DNA from: Pseudomonas sp. QTF5
GTDB lineage: Bacteria > Pseudomonadota > Gammaproteobacteria > Pseudomonadales > Pseudomonadaceae
Assembly (NCBI RefSeq): GCF_000512695.2
Contig: NZ_AZRW02000021.1
Coordinates: forward strand, 26,276 to 90,275
Length of the DNA stretch: 64,000 nucleotides
Direction of reading: 5' to 3'
Shown here: in pieces, positions 36,108 through 45,001 of the stretch
Position numbering within the stretch: the first letter of the stretch is position 1
How the letters are laid out: every line of letters begins with the position of its first letter
The notes under the pieces: model-generated
What the model was told of the DNA's origin: nothing
What the model saw: the letters and a program-made list of their open reading frames with translations, nothing else
Database searches by the model: none
Position numbers and translations under genes: made by a program

Positions 36108-39100
36108 TCAAGCAACATGAGTGTTCGCTGCAAGCTCCTGCGCGGGCTCAGGCTTGATCTTGAACCAGAGGGCGTACATCGCTGGCAGGAACACCAGGGT
36201 CAGCACGGTTCCGGCAAACGTACCGCCAATCAGGGTGTAGGCCAGCGTTCCCCAGAACACCGAATGGGTCAGCGGAATGAACGCCAGCATCGCCGCCAAC
36301 GCCGTGAGAATCACGGGCCTCGCGCGCTGCACAGTGGCCTCGACCACGGCGTTGTAAGGCGACAGGCCGGCTTGCTCATTGGAGTGAATCTGGCCGATGA
36401 GGATCAGCGTGTTGCGCATCAGAATCCCTGACAAGGCAATCAGTCCCACCAAGGCGTTGATCCCGAACGGTTGCTGGAACAGCAGCAGAATTGGCACCAC
36501 ACCAATCAGGCCCAAAGGCGCGGTGGCGAACACCATCATCATTGCCGACATCGAGCGCACCTGAATGATGATGGTCAGCAACATCAGCGCGATCATGATC
36601 GGGAACAACGGCAGCAATGCCTTGTTTGCTTTACCCGACTCCTCGATCGCGCCGGCAAACTCAATGCGGTAGCCCGCCGGCAGTTTTTCGATGATGGGCT
36701 GCAACTGCGCTATCAAGGCGTTGGAGACATCGGGAGGCTGAAGACCTTCAGCCACGTCACCGCGCACAGTTATCGTCGGCGTACGATCACGACGTCGCAG
36801 GATGGGCTCTTCCATGCGCACATCCACCGCCCCTACCTGGGACAGCGAAACGCGCTGGCCTTGGACGCCGGTCAGCGTGAAGGCGGCAATTTTCGACGGA
36901 TCCAGACGCGTCTCTCCCGCCGAGCGAGCGACCACCTGAACCGAACGAATGTCCTCGCGCACCTCGGTGACAGGCACCCCCGTGAGCAGGAATTGCAACT
37001 GTTGCGCGACATCAGTCGAGGTCAAGCCGAATGCTTGCAGGCGATCCTGATCCAGCGTGAGATGAAGCGCCGGTGTGCGCTCGCCCAAGTCGGTGTTGAC
37101 GGTCCTCATCATGGGGCTGGCGGTCATGACCTCACGCACCTGCGCGGCGATATCTCGCAACACCGCGGGGTCGGCGCCCATCACCCGAAAGGCCACCGGA
37201 TACGGTGAATAAGGACCAAATACCAACTGCGTCACCCGCACCCGGGCTTCAGGCGCCAAGCCATCGGCTGCAGCTTGCCTGAGGCGGAGCTTGAGCACCT
37301 CACGCTCTTGCTGATTCGCCGTCAGGACGACGATTTTTGCGAAGGATGGATCGGGTAGCTCAGGTGCCATCGCCAAATAGAAGCGCGGCGCGCCCTGGCC
37401 AATGTAAGCGGTGACGATCTTGGCCTCCGGCTGCTGAGCCAACCACGCCTCGACTTTGGCCGCTGCCACATCAGTCTGTTCGATAGACGTGCCGTAAGGC
37501 ATCTGCACCTCAACCAGCACCTCAGGCCGGTCGGACGTTGGAAAGAACTGCTTGTTGACCACGCCCATGCCCAGAATCGCAACAACAAACAAGCCCACGA
37601 CGGATGTCGCCACCAGGCCTTTGCGGCGGATCACACTGCCCAGCAGGCGCCTGAAACGCTGGTAGTTCGGTGTACCGTAAATCGCCGTATGCCCGCCTTC
37701 AGGCACCTTGATCTGCGGCAGCAGTTTGACGCCCAGGTAAGGGGTAAACACCACGGCCACCACCCAGGAAGTGATCAGCGCAATGCCAACGATCCAGAAC
37801 ATGTTCGCGGTGTACTCACCAGCGGTCGACTTGGCAAAACCGTTGGGCATAAAGCCGATCGCCGTCACCAACGTCCCCGACAACATCGGCGCGGCCGTGT
37901 GGCTCCAGGCATAAGCGGAGGCCTTGATTCGGTCGTAGCCCTCCTCCATCTTCACCACCATCATCTCAATGGCAATGATTGCATCGTCCACCAGCAGTCC
38001 CAGCGCCAGAATCAACGAGCCCAGGGTAATTCGATCGAAGTCCTTGCCCGTGGCCGCCATGACAATGAACACGGCGGCCAGGGTCAGCGGCACCGCCGCG
38101 GCAACCACAACGCCGACACGCCAGCCCATGCTGAGAAAACACACCAGCAGCACCACGCCCAGGGCAGCAAAAAACTTCACCATGAACTCGTTGACGGATG
38201 CGCCAATATTCACCGCCTGATCCGTGACCTTGGTCAGGCTCATGCCCAAAGGCATCTGCTCATTGATCGCTGTTGCCTCAGCGTCCAGCGACTTCCCCAA
38301 ATCCAGACCGTTCCAGCCATCGCGCATGACCACGCCGAGCAACAATGCGGGCTCGCCATTGTTGCGTACCAGGAACGTCGCAGGGTCCTCATAGCCGCGC
38401 TTGACCTCAGCCACATCGGACAACTTGAGGGTTCTGCCCTGCACTGTCAGTGGGGTATTACGAATCTTCTGCAGGTCATCAAACGCGCCATCCAGGCGAA
38501 TGAAAACCTGTGGGCCCTTCGCTTGAACTGAGCCGGCCGGCGTTATCATGTTCTGCGTGTTCAACGCACTGAAGATGTCTCGTGCGGAAATGCCCAGTGT
38601 CGCCAGACGCTCGTAGGACAGCTCGACAAAAATGCGCTCGGCCTGTTCACCGATGATGTTGACCTTCTTCACACCCGCCACATGCAGCAGACGCTGGCGC
38701 AAGCTCTCGGCTTCGCGCACCAACAGACGTTGCGGCTCACCCTTGGCCTTGAGCGCATAGAGCGCGAAGGTGACATCGGAATACTCATCATTGACCATCG
38801 GGCCGATCACCCCGGACGGCAACCCCTTCTGCTCATCCAGGATTTTCTTGCGCGCCTGGTAAAACTCCTCCTGGACGGCTGAGGGCGGCGTGCTATCGAG
38901 CAGATAAACCGTGGTGAATGCCAAGCCGGGCCGGGTAAAGGTCTCGGTCCGGTCGTACCAACGCAGTTCTTGCATGCGTTTTTCCAGCTTTTCTACCACC
39001 TGGTCTTGGATCTCCTGGGCCGTCGCCCCAGGCCAAGCGGTGACCACCGTCATTTGTTTAATGGTGAATGCGGGGTCTTCCGCACGCCCCAGTTTGAAGA

Positions 39101-39194
39101 AGGCGTACAACCCACCCACAGAAATCAGCAGGATCAAAAACAGGGTGATTGAGCGCTCGCGTACTGCCAGCGCCGAAAGATTGAAGCCGCTCAT
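36108..39194 (-). CDS. RND-family multidrug efflux transporter (inner-membrane pump)
   Basis: A 1028-aa AcrB/HAE1-type proton antiporter. Twelve membrane helices are arranged as 1+5 and 1+5 around two large periplasmic loops (about residues 30-330 and 560-860). The proton-relay acids appear in LGLLVDDAIIAIEMMV in TM4. The first helix begins in ALAVRERSITLFLILLISV. The start overlaps the adaptor stop (ATGA), so the two are translationally coupled. No outer-membrane factor gene is next to it, so a shared TolC-like partner is likely. Substrates are unknown. Confidence 0.93.
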   Translation of the reverse strand: MSGFNLSALAVRERSITLFLILLISVGGLYAFFKLGRAEDPAFTIKQMTVVTAWPGATAQEIQDQVVEKLEKRMQELRWYDRTETFTRPGLAFTTVYLLDSTPPSAVQEEFYQARKKILDEQKGLPSGVIGPMVNDEYSDVTFALYALKAKGEPQRLLVREAESLRQRLLHVAGVKKVNIIGEQAERIFVELSYERLATLGISARDIFSALNTQNMITPAGSVQAKGPQVFIRLDGAFDDLQKIRNTPLTVQGRTLKLSDVAEVKRGYEDPATFLVRNNGEPALLLGVVMRDGWNGLDLGKSLDAEATAINEQMPLGMSLTKVTDQAVNIGASVNEFMVKFFAALGVVLLVCFLSMGWRVGVVVAAAVPLTLAAVFIVMAATGKDFDRITLGSLILALGLLVDDAIIAIEMMVVKMEEGYDRIKASAYAWSHTAAPMLSGTLVTAIGFMPNGFAKSTAGEYTANMFWIVGIALITSWVVAVVFTPYLGVKLLPQIKVPEGGHTAIYGTPNYQRFRRLLGSVIRRKGLVATSVVGLFVVAILGMGVVNKQFFPTSDRPEVLVEVQMPYGTSIEQTDVAAAKVEAWLAQQPEAKIVTAYIGQGAPRFYLAMAPELPDPSFAKIVVLTANQQEREVLKLRLRQAAADGLAPEARVRVTQLVFGPYSPYPVAFRVMGADPAVLRDIAAQVREVMTASPMMRTVNTDLGERTPALHLTLDQDRLQAFGLTSTDVAQQLQFLLTGVPVTEVREDIRSVQVVARSAGETRLDPSKIAAFTLTGVQGQRVSLSQVGAVDVRMEEPILRRRDRTPTITVRGDVAEGLQPPDVSNALIAQLQPIIEKLPAGYRIEFAGAIEESGKANKALLPLFPIMIALMLLTIIIQVRSMSAMMMVFATAPLGLIGVVPILLLFQQPFGINALVGLIALSGILMRNTLILIGQIHSNEQAGLSPYNAVVEATVQRARPVILTALAAMLAFIPLTHSVFWGTLAYTLIGGTFAGTVLTLVFLPAMYALWFKIKPEPAQELAANTHVA

Positions 39195-40312
39195 CGACTC
39201 ACCTCAACCACCGTTTTTTGCGTGGCACCGGCAAGTTCAGTCCTGACCTTCTCTCCCTCATTCAATAGGTGCGCACCCAATGCGACGACACGATCACCCA
39301 CCTGGAGATCACCTGTCACGCGCACGCTGGCCTCGTTATTCAGGCTGAGAACCTTGATCGGGCGCCATACCACATGCTCCGGCTCTCCCTCAACCACCCA
39401 GACACCCGGGCCTTTACCCGCGTCGTAGAGGGCCCCCATGGGCACCTGTAATTCCTTGGCATCAGCAACATCCGTGTCAGCGATAACCACTGAGATCGTC
39501 GAACCCAGGGTGGCGTTGGAGAGCGCCCCCTCCAGCACATAACGCGCTTCAAACGTTCGGGTCTGTCGGTCGGCAGAGTCGGACAACTGGCGTAAACGCG
39601 CTTTACCTGCAGTCTGGTGCTGGCCGTATAGCTCAACCGTCCCCGAAGATCCCAAAGCAGGGCGTAACGTCTCGGGCAACTGGATCACCGCCTCGCGCTG
39701 CCCTGAGTGGGCAACACGCACCACCACCTGACCTGCGCCAATCACCTGCCCCGGCTCAGCCAAGGTGTCCACCACAACCCCATCAGCATCAGCCAATAAC
39801 GTCGAGTAACCGGTCGCGTTTTTCGCCACATCAGCCTGGGCTTGGGCAGCGTTGAGTTGGGCCTTAGCCGAGTCGGCAGCCGCTTTGAATCCTGCGTAAG
39901 CTGAAGCAGATACCGCTCCGACGGACACTAGGTCACGGTAGCGACGCTCATCATCGGAGGCCTGCCGGGCTCGGGCCGTAGCGGCCAGCACCGCTTCCTG
40001 CTGCGCCCTCGCGGTCAGCGTCAGGTCGTTGGCATCGATGCGCATGAGTGGCTGCCCACGTTTGACACTCTGCCCAGAGTCCACCAAGCGCTCCAAGACT
40101 TTCCCTGGCACCCGAAAACCGAGATCGCTCTGAACTCGAGCCGCGACGATACCGGTGAATACCCGTGCAGCAGGCGCGGAGGGTTGAACCACGCCGATGC
40201 GCACCAAGGGCACTTGAAGGCGAGGATCGACAGGCGTGGCCTCGTTGCAGGCCGCCAAGGCAAACGGCAACAAGACAATGAAAATGAGTGACATGCGGTG
40301 GCGCTGGATCAT
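39191..40312 (-). CDS. RND periplasmic adaptor (membrane fusion) lipoprotein
   Basis: 373 aa with a lipoprotein signal peptide (FIVLLPFALAAC; lipobox LAAC, Cys near residue 21), so it should be anchored in the inner membrane facing the periplasm. Order: signal, lipoyl/barrel-sandwich strands (RVPGKVLERLVDSGQSVKRGQPL), helical hairpin (about 90-165), beta-barrel, and the C-terminal membrane-proximal domain (VTGDLQVGDRVVALGAHLLNEGEKV). It links the RND pump to an outer-membrane channel. Its promoter carries an operator-like site shared with the tetR gene. Confidence 0.92.
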   Translation of the reverse strand: MIQRHRMSLIFIVLLPFALAACNEATPVDPRLQVPLVRIGVVQPSAPAARVFTGIVAARVQSDLGFRVPGKVLERLVDSGQSVKRGQPLMRIDANDLTLTARAQQEAVLAATARARQASDDERRYRDLVSVGAVSASAYAGFKAAADSAKAQLNAAQAQADVAKNATGYSTLLADADGVVVDTLAEPGQVIGAGQVVVRVAHSGQREAVIQLPETLRPALGSSGTVELYGQHQTAGKARLRQLSDSADRQTRTFEARYVLEGALSNATLGSTISVVIADTDVADAKELQVPMGALYDAGKGPGVWVVEGEPEHVVWRPIKVLSLNNEASVRVTGDLQVGDRVVALGAHLLNEGEKVRTELAGATQKTVVEVSR

Positions 40313-40350
40313 AAAGACCTCTAGGTAGCGGATGCGCCATGCTTATTCAA

Positions 40351-40374
40351 GTGACCAATTATGTCAATAGTCAC
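40351..40374. promoter_or_regulatory. Candidate TetR operator upstream of the RND operon
   Basis: GTGAC-N14-GTCAC inverted repeat, 39 bp upstream of the adaptor start. The same GTGACCAA-containing pattern with identical spacing occurs before the tetR gene, so it is probably the binding site of that regulator. Confidence 0.65.
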
Positions 40375-40490
40375 CAACTGGGCGAATGAACATCGCCCAC
40401 TTGATCAGAGCAAAGCAGAGAGGCTTGATATCTGGTTTTTTCAGGCGCACACGCTGATACGGATGCGCAGCGCATCCGTCAGCAGACGGT

Positions 40491-41111
40491 TTATGGCATC
40501 AGGCTGCGCAGAACAAGATTGGAGATGAGAGAAGGGGCTTCTTCAACAAAATCGAGGTTGTACTGCAATAGCAGAGGATTGATGAAGGGCCGCAGAGCGA
40601 GATGAATCGCCTCTACCGTCTCGTCCAGCGGTGTCTTGCGTTCAAACTCGCCGAGCTCTCGCCCCTCACGCACGATTTGCAACACGAAGCTCTTGATCTG
40701 AGCGTCATAGACTTGTGAGCTGGGCCAGCGCTCCGACGCGGCGAACGCTGCGATGTCGTAGAGTTTACGGTCGTTAAAGAACAGACTCACACCAGTAGCG
40801 ATTAAGGTTTTGACCAGGCGCCGAAAACGTTCAGTCGGCGAGATGCCGTCTACATTGATGGCCTGCTCCACTGCCGCAACGATTTCAGTCAGGCAATTTG
40901 TACAGATTGCCTCACCAATCGCCTGCTTGGATTCAAAGAATTTGTAGATGTAAGCCTTGGAAAAGCCGATGGCTTTGGCTAGGTCAGAAACCGTTGTTTT
41001 GCCATAACCGTACTGACTGAAATGCTCGTTGGCCGCCGCGACAATCTGGTCTCGAATGTCGTGATCGGCTGGGCCACGGGCGCTGGGCGAAGAAACTGAT
41101 GGCTGATTCAT
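40491..41111 (-). CDS. TetR-family repressor of the RND efflux operon
   Basis: 206 aa. The N-terminal helix-turn-helix spans about residues 20-65 (IVAAANEHFSQYGYGKTTVSDLAKAIGFSKAYIYKFF is the conserved DNA-binding region, shown here in part). A C-terminal TetR_C-type ligand domain covers about 85-200. It is upstream of the RND genes on the same strand, with 178 bp between it and the adaptor start. Both promoters carry the same inverted repeat, so autoregulation and repression of the pump are inferred. The inducing ligand is unknown. Confidence 0.9.
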   Translation of the reverse strand: MNQPSVSSPSARGPADHDIRDQIVAAANEHFSQYGYGKTTVSDLAKAIGFSKAYIYKFFESKQAIGEAICTNCLTEIVAAVEQAINVDGISPTERFRRLVKTLIATGVSLFFNDRKLYDIAAFAASERWPSSQVYDAQIKSFVLQIVREGRELGEFERKTPLDETVEAIHLALRPFINPLLLQYNLDFVEEAPSLISNLVLRSLMP

Positions 41112-41149
41112 GCGAGCAGCTTACTCATCCCAAAGGTGGTTGACAACTT

Positions 41150-41173
41150 GTGACCAAATTGTAATATAGTCAC
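41150..41173. promoter_or_regulatory. Candidate TetR operator upstream of the repressor gene
   Basis: TTGTGAC-N14-GTCACAA, with extended dyad symmetry, 39 bp upstream of the tetR start. It matches the operon site at 40351 in half-sites and in 14-bp spacing. It also overlaps a possible -10 (TATAGT). Confidence 0.65.
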
Positions 41174-41349
41174 AAAACGACCCTTTCGCAGGTATCGCAT
41201 GCACCCTCCTCCTCGTTTCCCTGGGAGACCGGCAGAAAGCGGCCAATAGCAGACGCTGGATCAAATCCGGGCAAATTACGGACAGTTGCCTGCCTTACTT
41301 AAAACTGTTTCTTCGTGCGCACTGCGGGCGAACTCAAGTCTGCCTTCTA

Positions 41350-42561
41350 TTAAACCTGGTTTCGCGATGTGAAAAAGGCCATCACTGCGGCGAGTACCAG
41401 CAAGATAGAGCTTGCGAGAAATGTCATGCGATAGCCGCTCCCGTCGAACAGCAGCCCACCGAGGGTAGAGCCCAGCGCAATGGATAGCTGAATGACTGCC
41501 ACCATCAGGCCGCCACCGGCTTCAGCATCCTTGGGCAACGCCTTGGCCAACCACGACCACCACCCCACAGGTGCCGCCGTCGCGATCAGGCCCCACAGCC
41601 CCAGCAATACAAAAGCTGCCACGACTGCGCCGCCAAGGAGAATCAAGGAAAGTGCAATGACGGCCATCAAGAGTGGAATGCAGACCAGGACGCGGTACAT
41701 GCCGGTTTTCAGGAAAGTGCCGATCAGAATGGTCCCGACAAAACCCGCCACACCGATGACCAGCAGGATCATCGACAACATGGAGACATCTACACCAGTG
41801 ACGGTTTCCAGGAACGGGCGCAGATAGGTGAACAATACAAACTGCCCCATGAAGAAAGTGCCCACACTCAACATGCCGAAACTGACCAATGGGCTCTTGA
41901 ACAATCGAAAGACATTGCCTGCGCCCGCTTTGCGCGGCGCCGCCGTCATGGCTGGCAGGCTGATCCACTGCCAGATCAACGCGATGATCGCGACCGGAAT
42001 CAGGCAGAAGAAAGCACCCCGCCAACCGATGACACTCCCCAGATAGCTTCCCAGTGGGGCGGCTACTACAGTTGCCAATGCATTGCCGCCGTTGAAGATT
42101 GCCAGAGCCTTGGGCACGCTATGGGACGGTACCAGGCGCATGGCCATTGCCGCCGACATCGACCAGAACCCGCCGATCACCACGCCGATCAGCGCACGAC
42201 CAATCATGTACACCGTATAGTTTGGCGCCAGACCGACCACCAGCCCCGACACGCACATAATCCCGGTCAGTAGCAGCAACAGCGTCTTGCGGTCCATTGA
42301 GCCCGCAAGCCTGGAAATCGAAAGGCTTGTCAGCACCGCGAAGGCGCCGGAGATGGCGATCCCATACCCGGCCAATCCCTCACTGATTTGCAGATCCGAT
42401 GCAATCGGCGTGAGTAAACTGACAGGCATGAACTCCGAGGCGATCAGCGCGAATACACACAGTGTCATCGCAAAGATGCCACTCCAGTAAGCCGGCCGTT
42501 CCCCAGTCCCCGGCGTGCCGAGGGCATCACCTGCCGGGGTGTCGAATACTTGAGCCGTCAT
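41350..42561 (-). CDS. MFS exporter, DHA1 family, NepI-like
   Basis: A 403-aa protein with twelve predicted membrane helices. It is close in order and motifs to E. coli NepI (purine ribonucleoside export) as I recall: SEFMPVSLLTPIASDLQISEGLAGYG, GRALIGVVIGGFWSMSAAMAMRLVP and PLGSYLGSVIGWRGAFF are strongly similar segments. The DHA1 motif A is present in SRLAGSMDRKTLLLL. It lies 44 nt downstream of the Tat hydrolase gene and may be controlled by the divergent LysR gene. The true substrate could be any amphipathic compound. Confidence 0.88.
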   Translation of the reverse strand: MTAQVFDTPAGDALGTPGTGERPAYWSGIFAMTLCVFALIASEFMPVSLLTPIASDLQISEGLAGYGIAISGAFAVLTSLSISRLAGSMDRKTLLLLLTGIMCVSGLVVGLAPNYTVYMIGRALIGVVIGGFWSMSAAMAMRLVPSHSVPKALAIFNGGNALATVVAAPLGSYLGSVIGWRGAFFCLIPVAIIALIWQWISLPAMTAAPRKAGAGNVFRLFKSPLVSFGMLSVGTFFMGQFVLFTYLRPFLETVTGVDVSMLSMILLVIGVAGFVGTILIGTFLKTGMYRVLVCIPLLMAVIALSLILLGGAVVAAFVLLGLWGLIATAAPVGWWSWLAKALPKDAEAGGGLMVAVIQLSIALGSTLGGLLFDGSGYRMTFLASSILLVLAAVMAFFTSRNQV

Positions 42562-42605
42562 GAAAAACCTCTCATCAAATAGTTGTTGGCTGAAGCTCTG
42601 GCCTT

Positions 42606-43754
42606 TTAGCCCACCGCCGTCAGGTGCCGGGTAAAAAAGGCGGTGAGCCTGGTCCAGGGAATCAAGTTCACGCGGTCGTACAGATCCACGTGCCCCGCAC
42701 CGGGAACCCAGGCCAGTTCCTTAGGTTCGGCGGCGCGTTGGTAGGCGTCCTCGCTGAACTCTCTGGAGTGCGCCTGATCGCCAGCGATGAACAGCAGCGG
42801 ACGCGGGGAAATCGTCTCGATATCGTTGAATGGATAGAAATTCACGAACCTGACTTCACTGGTCAAGGCGCGGTTTTGCGTCAGTTCCAATGTTCTGCCA
42901 TGAGGGATATGGATGCCGCGTGGCGTGCGGTAGAAGTCCCAGAATTCACGAGTCACTGGGTCTGCATCTTTACCAAGCTGCACCGGCAAATAGTTCAGAA
43001 ATTGCATTTGCCCGGTAGAGAACTCGTCGTAGCGCTGCTCGGCGGCTTTGGCGAGCATGGCCTGGCGTTGCTCGACAGTCACTGAGTGCCCCAGACCATG
43101 ACGGGTGACCGCCCCCATGTCGTACATGCTGACAGTGGCCACAGCTTTCAAGCGAGGATCCATCTTGGCCGCACTGATGGCAAAGCCACCGCTGCCACAG
43201 ATACCCAGTACGCCGATACGCTTTCGATCGATAAAGTCCCGCGTACCCAGGTAGTCAACGGCGGCACTGAATGCGTCGGTATACATTTCGGGGGCAACCT
43301 GGTTACGAGGCAGGCCCTCGCTTTCTCCCCAGAAAGGCAAGTCAATCGCCAGCGTGATGAAGCCTTGCTCCGCCAGCTTTTGTGCATAGAGCATGGAGCT
43401 TTGCTCTTTGACTGCTCCCATGGGATGACCGACGATAATCGCCGGCGCTTTAACGTTTCGAGCCAGATTTTTGAGCGTTACAAGATTGCCCACAATTTGA
43501 AGATTGTATGAGTTCTTGAAGGTCACCTTTTGCACGGTGACCTTGTCGCTTTTATAAAAATTGTCGGCGCCTTCCGGCGGGCTGACAGCGTTTTTCGAGT
43601 CAGCTGCGAAGGCTGAGCCACCTGCGACCGAAAGGACGCCCAAAGCCGCAATGCTGATGCCGGTGGCCTTTACGAATTCGCGCCGATCAAGCCCCGGAGG
43701 GGTCAAGGCTTCAGTAGCTTCAGGGAGGGTTACAGGTGTCTCGCTCATCATCAA
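42606..43754 (-). CDS. Tat-exported alpha/beta hydrolase (dienelactone-hydrolase-like)
   Basis: 382 aa with a twin-arginine signal, DRREFVKATG, at about residues 23-32 and a hydrophobic stretch ending in GGSAFAAD, so it is exported folded. The hydrolase core has IIVGHPMGAVKEQSS and GICGSGGFAIS (about residues 187-197); the latter resembles the dienelactone-hydrolase elbow, where the nucleophile would be the cysteine, though the serine two positions on is an alternative. HVDLYDR near the end may supply the histidine. Three consecutive ATGs make the exact start uncertain by two residues. The substrate is unknown. Confidence 0.85.
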   Translation of the reverse strand: MMMSETPVTLPEATEALTPPGLDRREFVKATGISIAALGVLSVAGGSAFAADSKNAVSPPEGADNFYKSDKVTVQKVTFKNSYNLQIVGNLVTLKNLARNVKAPAIIVGHPMGAVKEQSSMLYAQKLAEQGFITLAIDLPFWGESEGLPRNQVAPEMYTDAFSAAVDYLGTRDFIDRKRIGVLGICGSGGFAISAAKMDPRLKAVATVSMYDMGAVTRHGLGHSVTVEQRQAMLAKAAEQRYDEFSTGQMQFLNYLPVQLGKDADPVTREFWDFYRTPRGIHIPHGRTLELTQNRALTSEVRFVNFYPFNDIETISPRPLLFIAGDQAHSREFSEDAYQRAAEPKELAWVPGAGHVDLYDRVNLIPWTRLTAFFTRHLTAVG

Positions 43755-43785
43755 TACTCCGTTCCAGATAGTTGACAGAGCTTGA

Positions 43786-43800
43786 CGTATTCGAGATACG
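43786..43800. promoter_or_regulatory. LysR-type palindrome between hydrolase and LysR genes
   Basis: CGTAT-N5-ATACG is a 15-bp dyad in the 93-bp divergent promoter, the size and place expected of a LysR T-N11-A site. Binding is inferred. Confidence 0.5.
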
Positions 43801-43847
43801 CTGATTAGTAGCCGTAATCTTCATGTAGTTGTGAGAAAAGCTCAGCA

Positions 43848-44741
43848 ATGGCCAATACCAAAGTCAACGATCTCCAAGCTTTTCTGGCGGTGGCGCGCGA
43901 TCAAAGCTTTACGAAGGCCGCCGCCAAACTGGGCATTACGCCTTCCGCATTGAGTCATACGATCCGGGCGCTTGAGCAACGACTGGGGATACGCCTGCTG
44001 GCCCGCACGACGCGTAACGTGTCGCCGACAGAGGCGGGAGAAAGACTCATGCGCTCAATCGCCCCGCTTTTTGATCAGATCGCTGTCGAGCTTGAAGCCT
44101 TGAGCGAATTACGGGACAAGCCCAGCGGCACCCTCCGTATTTCCTGCACTGACGATCAGATTGAGTTGTGCATTCGGCCAATGCTTGCAGGCTTCTTGAA
44201 AAAGTACCCGGACATCACACTGGAGTTCTACGTCGACTATGGATTCACCAACGTGGTCGAGGAACGCTTCGATGCCGGTATTCGCATGGGCGAATCGATC
44301 AGCAAGGACATGATTGCGGTTCGCATAGGACCGGATTGGCGGTTGGCGGTGGTGGGATCTGCGGCGTATTTCGAACGCAAACCGGCACCAGCGACGCCCC
44401 ATGAGTTGACTGCCCATGACTGCGTCAATATTCGACACAGGCCATCTGGGGCGATTTACGCCTGGGAGTTTGAACGAGATGGCCAGGCGTTTACGGTCAA
44501 GGCCGATGGGCAACTCGTTTTCAACAGCATCATGCATGTTCTCAATGCCGCCGTTGATGGCGTTGGTCTGGCCTACGTACCAGAGGAATTGGTCGCACCG
44601 TATCTGGCCGACGGCCGACTCAAAGAAGTCCTGGCCGACTGGTGTCCTGTGTTTCAGGGTTACCATTTGTATTACCCCAACAGACGCCAGGCGTCTCCCG
44701 CCTTTTCTGCATTGGTGGAGGCGCTGAAATATAGAAGCTGA
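43848..44741 (+). CDS. LysR-family transcriptional regulator
   Basis: 297 aa. The winged helix-turn-helix is at about residues 5-65 (FLAVARDQSFTKAAAKLG followed by ITPSALSHTIRALEQRLG). The effector domain from about residue 90 contains GTLRISCTDDQIELCIRPML and YVPEELVAPYLADGRL, the CrgA/DmlR-like subgroup pattern. It diverges from the exported hydrolase and MFS genes, which are its probable targets. The effector is unknown. Confidence 0.93.
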   Translation: MANTKVNDLQAFLAVARDQSFTKAAAKLGITPSALSHTIRALEQRLGIRLLARTTRNVSPTEAGERLMRSIAPLFDQIAVELEALSELRDKPSGTLRISCTDDQIELCIRPMLAGFLKKYPDITLEFYVDYGFTNVVEERFDAGIRMGESISKDMIAVRIGPDWRLAVVGSAAYFERKPAPATPHELTAHDCVNIRHRPSGAIYAWEFERDGQAFTVKADGQLVFNSIMHVLNAAVDGVGLAYVPEELVAPYLADGRLKEVLADWCPVFQGYHLYYPNRRQASPAFSALVEALKYRS

Positions 44742-44783
44742 GCGTTCAATATTCGACGCGCTGCAACGTCTGCTATGGGTCCA

Positions 44784-44949
44784 GGCTGTGTGAAAACGTT
44801 TCAGAGCAGGATTAATGGTCAGAACCGGAACAAAAATCGCGTACCTACGCAAATTTTAGGTCCGGCTGACCAACCAAGCGCTGGCAGATTTTATGTAGCA
44901 ACGCGGACTTCAAAACGGTGCATGCGTTTTCACACAGCCCCCCTGTAGA
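44784..44949. mobile_element. 166-bp MITE-like element with 15-bp perfect terminal inverted repeats
   Basis: The ends GGCTGTGTGAAAACG and CGTTTTCACACAGCC are perfect inverted repeats, resembling ends of bacterial IS elements. No transposase frame exists inside. An internal dyad (TGGTCAG..CCGGA and TCCGG..GACCA) is present. No target duplication is clear. It is most likely a non-autonomous or internally deleted IS derivative sitting in the 260-bp gap after the LysR gene. Confidence 0.65.
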
Positions 44950-45001
44950 GCTGCCGCAGGCTGCGATCTTTCGATCTACTACCTTTTACCGGGTACCGCC
45001 G

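Noticed and set aside
44109..44852. A 247-aa leftward frame opposite the second LysR gene
   Set aside because: Antisense shadow of a LysR gene, and it runs into the MITE-like element.
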